A program made the translations under genes and the position numbers. Shown here in pieces: positions 1 through 6,556 of a DNA stretch of 58,100 nucleotides. A model generated the notes under the pieces. That model did no database searches and was not told the origin of the DNA. It saw only the letters and a list, made by a program, of their open reading frames with translations. How positions within the stretch are numbered: the first letter of the stretch is position 1; the number at the start of each line of letters is the position of its first letter. Source of the DNA: Chloroflexota bacterium (GTDB taxonomy: Bacteria > Chloroflexota > Dehalococcoidia > CAUJGQ01); contig CAUJGQ010000034.1 in assembly GCA_963170165.1 (NCBI GenBank), forward strand, positions 1-58,100, read 5' to 3'.

Positions 1-336
1 AAGGACAAGGCGGGCCGGCCCGACATCGACGCCTTCGAGACGGCGATGCGCCGGGACAAGCGCACGCGGGGCTACTTCGTGTCGTTTGACTACACGCGCG
101 ACGCGCACCAGGAGATGCGGCGGGCGCTGGGCGACGGGCTGGAGATCATCCCCGTGACGGTCGATGAGATTCTGGCCGATGAGGAGCAGGTGTACGGCAC
201 ACCGCCAGCCGAGCTGAGCGTGGCGCAGCTGCGCAAACAGGCATTGCCGGAGCCGGTCGCGCCCGTCCCGCAGGCGGTGATCGAGCGGGCCGGCGGCGGT
301 CAGGCAACCCGTGCGCGGCGGGTGGCCAGCGGCTAG
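1..336 (+). CDS. C-terminal fragment of a DNA methylase / nuclease-domain protein (partial, 5' end outside window)
   Basis: The frame is open from base 1, so the gene starts upstream; about 111 residues are visible, ending in TAG. The visible part has a block (KAGRPDIDAFETAMRR, then RGYFVSFDYTRDA and the tail LEIIPVTVDEIL) that resembles the restriction-endonuclease-like C-terminal domain attached to N4/N6 site-specific DNA methylases in phages and prophages, a domain in which an internal helix precedes 'GY.(V/I).F..T..A' and a final 'VTV..(I/L)L'. The catalytic methylase part would lie outside the window. It precedes a scaffold-like phage gene on the same strand, which fits a prophage setting. 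Family assignment is from remembered motif pattern only; it could also be a free-standing nuclease domain. Confidence 0.5.
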   Translation, partial: KDKAGRPDIDAFETAMRRDKRTRGYFVSFDYTRDAHQEMRRALGDGLEIIPVTVDEILADEEQVYGTPPAELSVAQLRKQALPEPVAPVPQAVIERAGGGQATRARRVASG

Positions 337-404
337 GGACACGCTTCCGGCTCATGCCGGAGCATCAGAACGTACGTGCTCACCAAGAGAGCAATCATCA
401 ACCG

Positions 405-422
405 GCCGCCCTGTGGGGCGGC
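405..422 (+). terminator. Hairpin between the two phage-like genes
   Basis: GCCGCCC and GGGCGGC form a 7-bp stem with a 4-base loop in the 151-base gap after the methylase-like gene. No T-run follows, so it may be an attenuator or merely a GC-rich inverted repeat. Confidence 0.3.
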
Positions 423-487
423 GGTGTTGTTACCCACCACACCGCACCCGGCCGGGCAATGCCGGGGGAGTGAGGAGAGGACCGGAC

Positions 488-1132
488 ATGGCAGAGCAGG
501 CAGGCACCAGCAGCAGCGCCCCGGCAGCAGAACCCCAGACGGCAGCGCACACCAACCCGGAGCCGGCGACTCCACCGCAGCAGGCCACGGCCGGACAGCA
601 GGCAAGCGGCAGCCCCACGCCGGCGCCGAGCCGCGCCTTCAGCCAGGAGGAGGTCAACTCCTTTCTGGCCGCCGAGCGGCGCAAGTGGGCAGAGAGCGAA
701 GAGCTCAAGGGGCTGCGCGCCAAAGCTCGCCGCGCGGACGAGCTGGAGGCAGCCCAGCTCACCGAGTCGGAGAAGCTGACCCGCCGCGCGACGGAAGCCG
801 AGGCACGGGCAAGCGAGCTTGAGGCCCGCTACCGTGACGCCGCCATCCGGGCACGGTTTGCCACCTCCGCCCTGGCGGCGGGCATCCCGGCCGAGCGCAT
901 CGACGCCGCCTACAAGCTGGCGGACCTCGGCGGCGTCTCACTGGGTGAGGACGGCAACGTCACGGGTGTGGACGAGGCGGTGCAGGCCTTGCCGGAGTGG
1001 CTGCGCGTGAGCGCCGCACCGGCCACGCGACCGGCGCCGGACATCAGCGCCGGGGCAGGGGGGCACGGGACAGCCGCCATCGACCCGGCGGCGCGCGAAG
1101 CGGATATCCGCCGGCGCTTCCGGCTGTCGTAG
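488..1132 (+). CDS. Phage scaffold / GP20-like minor structural protein
   Basis: 214 residues. The ATG at 488 is preceded by a GAGGAGAGG ribosome site. Residues 1-50 are low-complexity Ala/Pro/Thr/Gln; then comes FSQEEVNSFLAAERRKW, a motif like the start of phage GP20/scaffold proteins ('t.eevn.i...er.k'), followed by a charged coiled coil (about residues 65-125, rich in Ala, Glu, Arg) and a C-terminal part containing 'AAGIPAERIDAAYKLAD' and 'VTGVDEAVQALPEWL', typical of capsid-assembly scaffolds that describe a residue-numbered 'G(I/V)..e.id.a..l.d' segment. Scaffolds direct procapsid assembly and are normally followed by the major capsid gene. Here the next frame is cut short by the selC junction. 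Confidence 0.65.
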   Translation: MAEQAGTSSSAPAAEPQTAAHTNPEPATPPQQATAGQQASGSPTPAPSRAFSQEEVNSFLAAERRKWAESEELKGLRAKARRADELEAAQLTESEKLTRRATEAEARASELEARYRDAAIRARFATSALAAGIPAERIDAAYKLADLGGVSLGEDGNVTGVDEAVQALPEWLRVSAAPATRPAPDISAGAGGHGTAAIDPAAREADIRRRFRLS

Positions 1133-1190
1133 CCGGAGGGAACAGGGCACAGGGGAGCGGCACGCGCAGGCGCGAGCACGAGCAGGAGCG

Positions 1191-1274
1191 GCACGCGAAG
1201 ACGCGAAGCCGCGAAGACGAGTTGGGTGGGGACCATGACCAATACCAACTTCGCGTCTTGGCGCCTTCGCGTGA
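1191..1274. repeat. Imperfect palindromic repeat (CGCGAAG-type, REP-like)
   Basis: The left arm at 1192-1225 contains three close copies of CGCGAAG followed by GAGTTGG; the right arm at 1245-1273 reads CCAACTTCGCGTCTTGGCG and so on, complementary to the left arm with a few mismatches. The arms flank about 20 bases. The layout resembles the dispersed 'CGCGAAGNCGCGAAG' palindromes found between genes in many GC-rich bacteria. It lies between the scaffold gene and the truncated downstream frame. Confidence 0.55.
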
Positions 1275-1324
1275 GGCTCCCCGGTCCCCACAAGGGGTCA
1301 GCAGGCCAGTAAGGAGCAGCACAA

Positions 1325-1510
1325 ATGGCAGCGTTTGCAGGGACGGCGGCGGACATCCGGCCGCTGGGGCCGGAGCCGGTGACGAGCCCGGTAGGGACAA
1401 TTGGCCCTTGGCCGCCACAGGACCCGCCTAACGAATCTAAAAGAAGTGGCGGGAGCGCATGGGAGTCGAACCCACCCACGACGGCGCGGGCCGCCGTGCA
1501 ACGGTTTTGA
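1325..1510 (+). pseudogene. Start of a phage structural-type gene cut off at the selC junction
   Basis: An ATG at 1325 follows AAGGAGCAGCACAA, a good ribosome site. The first 35 or so residues (beginning MAAFAGTAADIRPLG) look like the N-terminus of a phage capsid or decoration protein, expected directly after a scaffold gene. The frame then runs into the 3' end of the tRNA-Sec gene on the other strand at 1447 and stops inside it at 1510, so the last 20 codons are antisense tRNA and not protein. I interpret it as a gene truncated by integration or by loss of the rest of the element. The phage identity of the fragment is inference. Confidence 0.4.
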
Positions 1511-1544
1511 AGACCGCGGAGACCACCGGGCCCCCTCCGCTCCC
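1447..1544 (-). tRNA. selC: tRNA-Sec (UCA anticodon)
   Basis: On the minus strand the sequence starts GGGAGCGG and ends CGCTCCC-G-CCA, giving a 7-8 bp acceptor stem with encoded CCA at 1447-1449. The anticodon loop is CTTCAAA on a CGGT/ACCG stem, so the anticodon is TCA, which decodes UGA. A long variable arm (ACGGCGG ... CGCCGTC) and a T arm with GGGTTCGACTCCC follow. Length (98 nt), long acceptor and extra arm match bacterial tRNA-Sec and not a suppressor or tRNA-Ser. Its presence means the organism inserts selenocysteine; a likely user is the rhodanese at 36969-37820. The 3' end coincides with the end of the prophage-like segment. selA, selB and selD are not in the window. Confidence 0.93.
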
Positions 1545-1580
1545 AGCCGAGCGTAACAGCCCGGATCTGGCAAGGACAAG

Positions 1581-2558
1581 CTAAGGATGAGGCGCAGCAG
1601 CCGGTGCCGCCGCAGCGCCCGCTTCACGACTACTGGACTCACCACGCTCCTGGTCGCTCAGATAGTGGTCCGCGCGGATGGCAGCGGTGACACCGTCACC
1701 CGTGCTGGTGGCCACCTGCCGTGCAGAGTCAACCCGTACATCGCCCGCCGCGAACAGCCCTGGCACCGCTGTCTCCATCCACCGGCTCACGGGGATGTGG
1801 CCGCCGGTATCGAGCTTCAACATCCCGCCAAGGAAGCCGGTGTTGGGGTGCTGTCCGATGAAGATGAACACTGCCCCTGCGGACAGCGCACGTCTCGCAC
1901 CGGTCTTGACATTGCGGAGTTGGGCGCCGGTGACGCTGTCCTCACCCTCAATCGCCTCAACCACCGTGTCCCAGATGAAGGAGATCTTGGGTTCGGCGAA
2001 GGCGCGCTCCTGCAGGACCCTGCTAGCGCGTAGCGTGTCCCGCCGGTGCACGATGTATACGGCACGGGCGTAGCGGGTGATGAACAGCCCCTCGTCCAGA
2101 GCTGCGTCACCCCCGCCCACGACGATCACGTCCTGTCCGCGGAAGAACGCGGCATCACAGGTGGCACAGTAGGAGACGCCGCGACCGGTGAGCCGGTCTT
2201 CGCCGGGGACGCCCAGGCGGTTGTAGTCGGCCCCGGCGGTGATGATGACAGCGCGGGCCGGCGCATCTCCAGCAGCGGTCCGCAGCCGAAAGCCTCCCGC
2301 CACCTGCTCCAGCGCGGTGACGTCGGCGTACGACGTTTCCAGGCCATACTTCTCCGCCTGGCGGAGCATGGCCTGTCCCAGGTCAAAGCCGTTGACGCCG
2401 TCCGGGAATCCGGGATAGTTCTCGACCAGGCTGGTGAGCGCGATCTGTCCGCCGGTAACCTTGCGCTCCAGCAGTAGGGTTCGGCGGGTGGCACGCGCCG
2501 CATACAGGCCGGCCGCCAGACCGGCCGGCCCGCCACCGATGATCGCGATGTCGTACAT
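1581..2558 (-). CDS. trxB: Thioredoxin-disulfide reductase
   Basis: 325 residues. This cytoplasmic FAD/NADPH flavoenzyme reduces thioredoxin. The N-terminus has the FAD dinucleotide motif IIGGGPAGLAAGLYA (residues 5-20), the redox-active pair CATC in SYCATCDAAFF (about residues 130-140), the NADPH motif VVGGGDAALDEG, and the C-terminal FAD motif GLFAAGDVR. The ATG at 2558 was chosen over an in-frame ATG six codons upstream because the Rossmann strand starts right after it and GAGGCAGCT precedes it. The last 25 or so residues are an Ala/Pro/Ser-rich tail beyond the usual family end. It lies 81 bases downstream of trxA on the same strand, so the thioredoxin pair is probably co-transcribed under the promoter at 3050-3072. 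Confidence 0.93.
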   Translation of the reverse strand: MYDIAIIGGGPAGLAAGLYAARATRRTLLLERKVTGGQIALTSLVENYPGFPDGVNGFDLGQAMLRQAEKYGLETSYADVTALEQVAGGFRLRTAAGDAPARAVIITAGADYNRLGVPGEDRLTGRGVSYCATCDAAFFRGQDVIVVGGGDAALDEGLFITRYARAVYIVHRRDTLRASRVLQERAFAEPKISFIWDTVVEAIEGEDSVTGAQLRNVKTGARRALSAGAVFIFIGQHPNTGFLGGMLKLDTGGHIPVSRWMETAVPGLFAAGDVRVDSARQVATSTGDGVTAAIRADHYLSDQERGESSSREAGAAAAPAAAPHP

Positions 2559-2580
2559 AGCTGCCTCGAAACGCAAAGCA

Positions 2581-2607
2581 GAGACCCGGGCATCGGCCCC
2601 GGGTCCC
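2581..2607 (-). terminator. Hairpin between trxA and trxB
   Basis: GACCCGGG (2583-2590) and CCCGGGTC (2598-2605) form a perfect 8-bp stem with a 7-base loop in the trxA-trxB gap. There is no T-run, so partial attenuation or mRNA stabilisation is more likely than full termination. Confidence 0.45.
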
Positions 2608-2639
2608 TGCGATCGTGAGATTACACCGGGACGAGAAGG

Positions 2640-2966
2640 CTAGCCGAGCACAGCATCCAGCCGCTTCTTCAGGTCGCTCTTGGGCCGAAAGCCGACGATC
2701 TGCCCCTGCATCTCGCCACCCTTAAAGACCATCAGCGTGGGGATGCTGCGGATGCCGTAGCGGGAGGAGACACCGGGATTCTCGTCAGTGTTGAGCTTGT
2801 AGAAGCTGACCTTCCCCTCATACTCGCCGGCCAGCTCTTCCACGATTGGGGCCACCATCCGGCAGGGGCCACACCAGGGCGCCCAGAAGTCCACAAGTAC
2901 CGGCGTGCCGGACTTGATTACATCGCTCTCGAAGCTCTGGTCGGTGACTTCCTTGACTTTCGCCAT
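2640..2966 (-). CDS. trxA: Thioredoxin
   Basis: 108 residues. A single thioredoxin fold with the canonical active site WCGPC in VDFWAPWCGPCRM (about residues 25-37) and the cis-Pro loop RSIPTLMVFK. It is a general cytoplasmic disulfide reductant recycled by the adjacent TrxB. The ATG at 2966 has GGAGAAGGCGAG just upstream and gives the usual family length; the frame is open further upstream, but that part crosses the promoter. It is divergent from the CsoR-type regulator gene, with the operator between them, so its expression is probably linked to copper. Confidence 0.95.
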   Translation of the reverse strand: MAKVKEVTDQSFESDVIKSGTPVLVDFWAPWCGPCRMVAPIVEELAGEYEGKVSFYKLNTDENPGVSSRYGIRSIPTLMVFKGGEMQGQIVGFRPKSDLKKRLDAVLG

Positions 2967-3049
2967 CTCGCCTTCTCCGCTTTGTGCTTGCCGCACCGGC
3001 GCCCGCCCGCGCGAATTGACGGCAGCTACCGGGTCCACTACCATCCTTC

Positions 3050-3072
3050 CATACCCCCCTAGGGTATGTCAA
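3050..3072 (-). promoter_or_regulatory. trxA promoter with embedded CsoR-type operator
   Basis: CATACCCCCCTAGGGTATG (3050-3068) is a perfect 7-bp inverted repeat around a 5-base spacer and matches the TACCC-N-GGGTA layout of CsoR/CstR operators. On the minus strand a consensus -35 TTGACA (3072-3067) abuts and overlaps it, and a weak -10 (AAGGAT, 3048-3043) lies 18 bases on, so the operator fills the trxA promoter spacer. The csoR-type gene starts 41 bases away in the other direction, so autoregulation is also likely. Confidence 0.72.
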
Positions 3073-3108
3073 GGGCCGGCCGGCGCGCGGGCCGAAAGGG
3101 TAGGCGCC

Positions 3109-3399
3109 ATGCAGCAGGAACAGACCGAGCTCACCGTCACGCGCCTCCGCCGGATCGAAGGGCAGGTGCGCGGGCTCCAGCGCATGATAGAGGAGCACCG
3201 CGAGTGTGAGGATGTGCTGACCCAATTGATGGCGATCCGCAGCGGGCTCGAGCAGGTGTCGCTGCTCCTGCTCAATGAGCATGTTGAACACTGCCTGCTC
3301 GGTGAGGCAGGTGTCAGTCAGGAGACGATGCAGGCCTTGCAGCAAACGTTGAGGATGTGGGCTCGGTTCGGCGCACCCGCCTCCCAGTTGCCGGATTAG
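3109..3399 (+). CDS. csoR: CsoR-type copper-sensing repressor
   Basis: 96 residues. This all-alpha CsoR/RcnR family protein contains the signature LRRIEGQVRGLQRMIEE. The metal ligands are at C33, H58 and C62 (spacing C-x24-H-x3-C), the same pattern as the Cu(I) site of Mycobacterium CsoR; a sulfide-sensing CstR would lack the His. Apo-repressor binds the operator and Cu(I) releases it. The start codon ATG at 3109 is the first that keeps the family length; an upstream extension of the frame covers the operator. No copper ATPase or chaperone lies beside it, and the adjacent divergent gene is thioredoxin, so copper-linked thiol homeostasis is the inferred role. Confidence 0.88.
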   Translation: MQQEQTELTVTRLRRIEGQVRGLQRMIEEHRECEDVLTQLMAIRSGLEQVSLLLLNEHVEHCLLGEAGVSQETMQALQQTLRMWARFGAPASQLPD

Positions 3400-3412
3400 T
3401 ATGGCGGCTGCC

Positions 3413-4402
3413 CTACCGGCCGCTGTGCCTGATGGCGCCGACCACATCGCCCGCCACCGCATCGCGAGCCGCGCGCACGGCGTTGAAGATCGCATGTGCG
3501 TCGCTGCGTCCGTGCGCCACAATCGACACGCCCTCCACGCCCAGCAGCGGCGCGCCGCCGTATTCACGGTAGTCAACCCGGGCGCGGACGGTGCGGAATG
3601 CCGGGCGCAACACGGCCGCCGCCAGCTTGAACTGCAGCTTGCTGGTGAGCGCAACGCGCAGCTCCTCCAGGATGGACTCGGCTACTCCCTCTGCCATCTT
3701 GATCGCGACATTGCCAGTAAAGCCATCGGTGACGATGACATCGGCCATGCCACTGGGGATGTCCTTGCCTTCGATGTTGCCGGTGAAGTTCAGCCCTGGC
3801 AGATCCTTCAAGGCGCTGTGCGTCTCCTGGATCAAGCTGCTGCCCTTACTGGCCTCCTCCCCGATGGAGAGCAGCGCCACCCGCGGATTGCGCCAGCCGA
3901 GCGCACGCTGAGCATACGCCTGTCCCATGCGGGCAAACTGGACCAGGTATTGTGGCTTGGCCTCGGCATTTGCGCCGGCATCCAGGATCAGCACACGCCG
4001 GCCACCCAGGGCCGGGAACACCGCCGCCAGCGCCGGCCGCTCGATGCCGCGGATACGCCCCAACACCAGCACTGACGCGGCCATCATCGCACCGGTGTTG
4101 CCGGCCGAGACGAACGCCGCTGCCCGCCCCTCCTTGACCTCACGCAGCCCGACGTTGATACTCGCGCCTTTGCGACGGCGGACCGCCTCTGCGCCATGTT
4201 CGTCCATGGCGATCACGTCGTCGGCCGGCACGACGCTGACGCCTGCTGGTACATCGGTCAGCGCTGCCAGCACGCCCTGGATGGCGTCCGGCCGGCCGGT
4301 CAGTGCCACTTCGACCCCCAGACGCCGCGCCGCCGCCACCCCGCCCCGCACCACCTCCACGGGCGCATGATCTCCCCCCATCGCGTCCAGCGCGATCCGC
4401 AT
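3413..4402 (-). CDS. plsX: Phosphate acyltransferase PlsX
   Basis: 329 residues. PlsX makes acyl-phosphate from acyl-ACP for the PlsY route of phospholipid synthesis. Visible family motifs are ALDAMGGDHAP at the N-terminus, FVSAGNTGAMMAAS in the middle, ILDAGANAEAKP, and VTDGFTGNVAIKMAEG near residue 225, then EYGGAPLLGV near the C-terminus. Length is normal. It is the last gene of a minus-strand run with the methyltransferase 4 bases upstream, and it converges on the CsoR gene with a 13-base gap. The usual partners fabH, fabD and acpP are absent here. Confidence 0.95.
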   Translation of the reverse strand: MRIALDAMGGDHAPVEVVRGGVAAARRLGVEVALTGRPDAIQGVLAALTDVPAGVSVVPADDVIAMDEHGAEAVRRRKGASINVGLREVKEGRAAAFVSAGNTGAMMAASVLVLGRIRGIERPALAAVFPALGGRRVLILDAGANAEAKPQYLVQFARMGQAYAQRALGWRNPRVALLSIGEEASKGSSLIQETHSALKDLPGLNFTGNIEGKDIPSGMADVIVTDGFTGNVAIKMAEGVAESILEELRVALTSKLQFKLAAAVLRPAFRTVRARVDYREYGGAPLLGVEGVSIVAHGRSDAHAIFNAVRAARDAVAGDVVGAIRHSGR

Positions 4403-4406
4403 CGCG

Positions 4407-5306
4407 TTACTCCTTGATCAGCGCGAGCATGCGGCGGCTGTCCGCCGTGAACGGCGCGCGGTCGTAGTCACCCCAGATATCGGCCAGGTGCAGCCCTGCC
4501 GCCTGCACCAGCAGCGGCAGTTCGCCGGGAGCGATGAATCGCAGCGAGAACTCAGCGGACAGCCGCCGCACGACGCCGCCGGTCCCGATGACATCGATGA
4601 GATGCGTGACCGTCCGCACCTGCCGGGCGGCGTCGGCGACAAACGTGGTGAAATGCTGCACGCGCTCTCCACTCGGGCTCTCACCGCTCCACGCCAGTTC
4701 CAGCGGCCGCACGCCGGGCTCCCATGCTCCCCACTCACCGCCCAACGCCGGGAGATCGAGCACGATGCAGCCACGGGGCGCCAGGCACCCGGCCGCCAGC
4801 CGCAGCGCCTGCAGCTGTTGCTCCTGCTCCGTCAAGTGGAGGAAAGTGTCATGCGCGCAAATGACCAACCCGAATCGGCGGGCAAGCCGGTAATCAGTCA
4901 TTCCGGCGCGTACCAGCTCAACGCTGGTGTGTGCCGCTTCCGCCCGCTGCCGGGCGATGGCAAGCATCGCTTCGGACTGGTCGATGCCGGTGACGGTGTA
5001 CCCCATCATTGCCAGCGGCACCAGCAGCCGGCCGGTGCCCGTGCCCAGCTCGAGCACATCGCCGCCGCTTCGTTGCGCAAGGTCCGCGTACAGGTCGAGG
5101 TCGTCGCCGGCCTCCGGCGCCAGCAGGTCGTAGTAGGGGGCGAGAGCGGCATAGGGGTCGGTCACGGCAGGCGCCGGCTGCCGGATTGCGGCGGAGCGCT
5201 CCACGCGGGCAGCCGCCTTCATCTTCACCGGCCGCCCCTGCCTGGTCAACGCAGAACGGGAGCGTCGAGACCGACCGCTCCCGGTTGAACTGCGTCGCGG
5301 CGCCAT
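4407..5306 (-). CDS. Class I SAM-dependent methyltransferase
   Basis: Up to 299 residues. The Rossmann core is clear: YAALAPYYDLL leads into motif I VLELGTGTGRLLVPLA, motif II VTGIDQSEAMLAIARQ, and post-motif LVICAHDTFLHL, followed by GCIVLDLPAL. The C-terminal half is a beta-rich cap of the type found in Methyltransf_11/25 proteins with unknown small-molecule substrates. The first 45 residues are basic and of low complexity, so the true start may be the ATG at 5222 (MKAAARVE). It starts 4 bases after the stop of the lectin-like gene and ends 4 bases before plsX, so the three are likely one transcript. The substrate is not known. Confidence 0.8.
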   Translation of the reverse strand: MAPRRSSTGSGRSRRSRSALTRQGRPVKMKAAARVERSAAIRQPAPAVTDPYAALAPYYDLLAPEAGDDLDLYADLAQRSGGDVLELGTGTGRLLVPLAMMGYTVTGIDQSEAMLAIARQRAEAAHTSVELVRAGMTDYRLARRFGLVICAHDTFLHLTEQEQQLQALRLAAGCLAPRGCIVLDLPALGGEWGAWEPGVRPLELAWSGESPSGERVQHFTTFVADAARQVRTVTHLIDVIGTGGVVRRLSAEFSLRFIAPGELPLLVQAAGLHLADIWGDYDRAPFTADSRRMLALIKE

Positions 5307-5309
5307 CCC

Positions 5310-6398
5310 TCAGGCGACGTCGCGGCCAGGGGAAGACTCACCACTCATGGCGGCGGCACGGGGATCGGGGCGCGACAAGAGATCGTTGCGGCTGCGCACG
5401 GAACGGCCCGCGGATGGACGGGTTCGCTCCTGCCGAAACACGAACTCGCGCGTCCCCATGAACACTCGCGAACCATTGGTCAATCGCTTGGAGATGACAA
5501 CCGCCAGATCATCGACCAGCAGCCTACCGGCGTCTTTGCCTTGTTCCAGCCGCACGCCGCCGTCCTCCGTGGGCGTCAGCTGCGCCCAGATCCCCTGAAC
5601 GCCGAAGTCGATGTCCGCATCCGGTCCGCCGACGGTGAGTGATCGTTTGGGCCGCCGCTCCCCCTGCAACAGCCGCAGCCGCGCCGGGGCCAGCCACGCC
5701 GATGACTCGAGCCGCGCCGACTCATCGAAGCGAGGATTGCCGGCGAACAGACCGAGCACCTGGTCTCGCTTCAGCCAGCCCAGCACCCCGCCGGCCAGCA
5801 GCACCAACAGGCCCACTACCGGCAGCAGCGGAAAGCCGCCGCCGTCTGACGCACGGGGCGCGGGCGCGGCGACGGGAGCCGGCTCCGGCGCGGCCGTGGC
5901 CACCGCCACCGGCGGCGCGGTGGTCGCCACCGGCTGAGCTGTAGGCGGCGGCAGCGGCAGTTGCACGGCGACGCTGAAGCCGCCGACATTGTCGAAGTAC
6001 TGCCCCGGGCAATCGTTGTACAACACCATCACCGGGCCAGGGCCGGTGAGCGGTGTCCGCGCCGTGACGCTGATGGCGGCGCCCTCGCCGGTGCGGGCGA
6101 GCAGCGCGCCGACGGGGGCGTTCTCTATGAACAGCTTGCAGTAGGTGCCGCCGGCCCCGGCCGGTCCCCAGTCCTGGCCCGGCTCCCAGCCGGCGGAACC
6201 AGTGGCCGTGAGAATCGCGGTCTCATCCGCACCGAGGGTGATGCCGGTATTGACCCAGCCTTCCTTGGTGGGATCCACCTGGATGGTAGCCGGTTGCGGA
6301 CGCTGCGCCTCTACCGGGGCGAGCGCCAGCGCGGCCCCAAGTAACGCAACCATGCCAGCGACAGAACTCAAAGCGGCGCGTCGTTCGTACGTGTTCAT
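5310..6398 (-). CDS. Exported lectin-like domain protein with TM segment and FHA-like tail
   Basis: 362 residues. The ATG at 6398 opens a signal peptide (about residues 1-32, hydrophobic core SSVAGMVALLGAALALAP). Residues 38-155 form a beta domain with NTGITL, SAGWEPGQDWGP and LYNDCPGQYFDNVGGF; the last two recall the calcium/galactose-binding PA-IL (LecA) fold. A Pro/Ala/Thr-rich linker follows (160-200), then a TM helix (LLPVVGLLVLLAGGVLGWL, near 210-230) and a cytoplasmic beta domain with TVGGPDADIDFG and SRVFMGTREFVF that resembles a degenerate FHA fold. The predicted topology is outside lectin-like, inside FHA-like, which would suit signalling. Both domain calls rest on short motifs and need structure prediction. 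It heads the operon with the methyltransferase and plsX. Confidence 0.6.
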   Translation of the reverse strand: MNTYERRAALSSVAGMVALLGAALALAPVEAQRPQPATIQVDPTKEGWVNTGITLGADETAILTATGSAGWEPGQDWGPAGAGGTYCKLFIENAPVGALLARTGEGAAISVTARTPLTGPGPVMVLYNDCPGQYFDNVGGFSVAVQLPLPPPTAQPVATTAPPVAVATAAPEPAPVAAPAPRASDGGGFPLLPVVGLLVLLAGGVLGWLKRDQVLGLFAGNPRFDESARLESSAWLAPARLRLLQGERRPKRSLTVGGPDADIDFGVQGIWAQLTPTEDGGVRLEQGKDAGRLLVDDLAVVISKRLTNGSRVFMGTREFVFRQERTRPSAGRSVRSRNDLLSRPDPRAAAMSGESSPGRDVA

Positions 6399-6479
6399 GA
6401 CAGCGGTATCATCGGCGCGCCGGCAGCGGGGTATGAGGGGCCGCGGCGATTCTGGGAACGCAACATGCACGAACCTGTA

Positions 6480-6509
6480 ATGACACCTTTCCTGAGCCGG
6501 TGCTACACT
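6480..6509 (+). promoter_or_regulatory. Probable sigma-A promoter for the processing protease
   Basis: ATGACA (6480-6485), an 18-base spacer and TACACT (6504-6509) lie 48 bases before the start codon in a gap between divergent genes. Confidence 0.5.
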
Positions 6510-6556
6510 CGGGAAACTCCATCGGCAGGGGCCCCTCGGAATACGGAGCAAGGCAC

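Noticed and set aside
1447-1544. tRNA-Ser or a TGA suppressor tRNA
   Set aside because: Long variable arm, extended acceptor and UCA anticodon are typical of tRNA-Sec; a tRNA-Ser would have a Ser anticodon (UGA, CGA, GCU, GGA).
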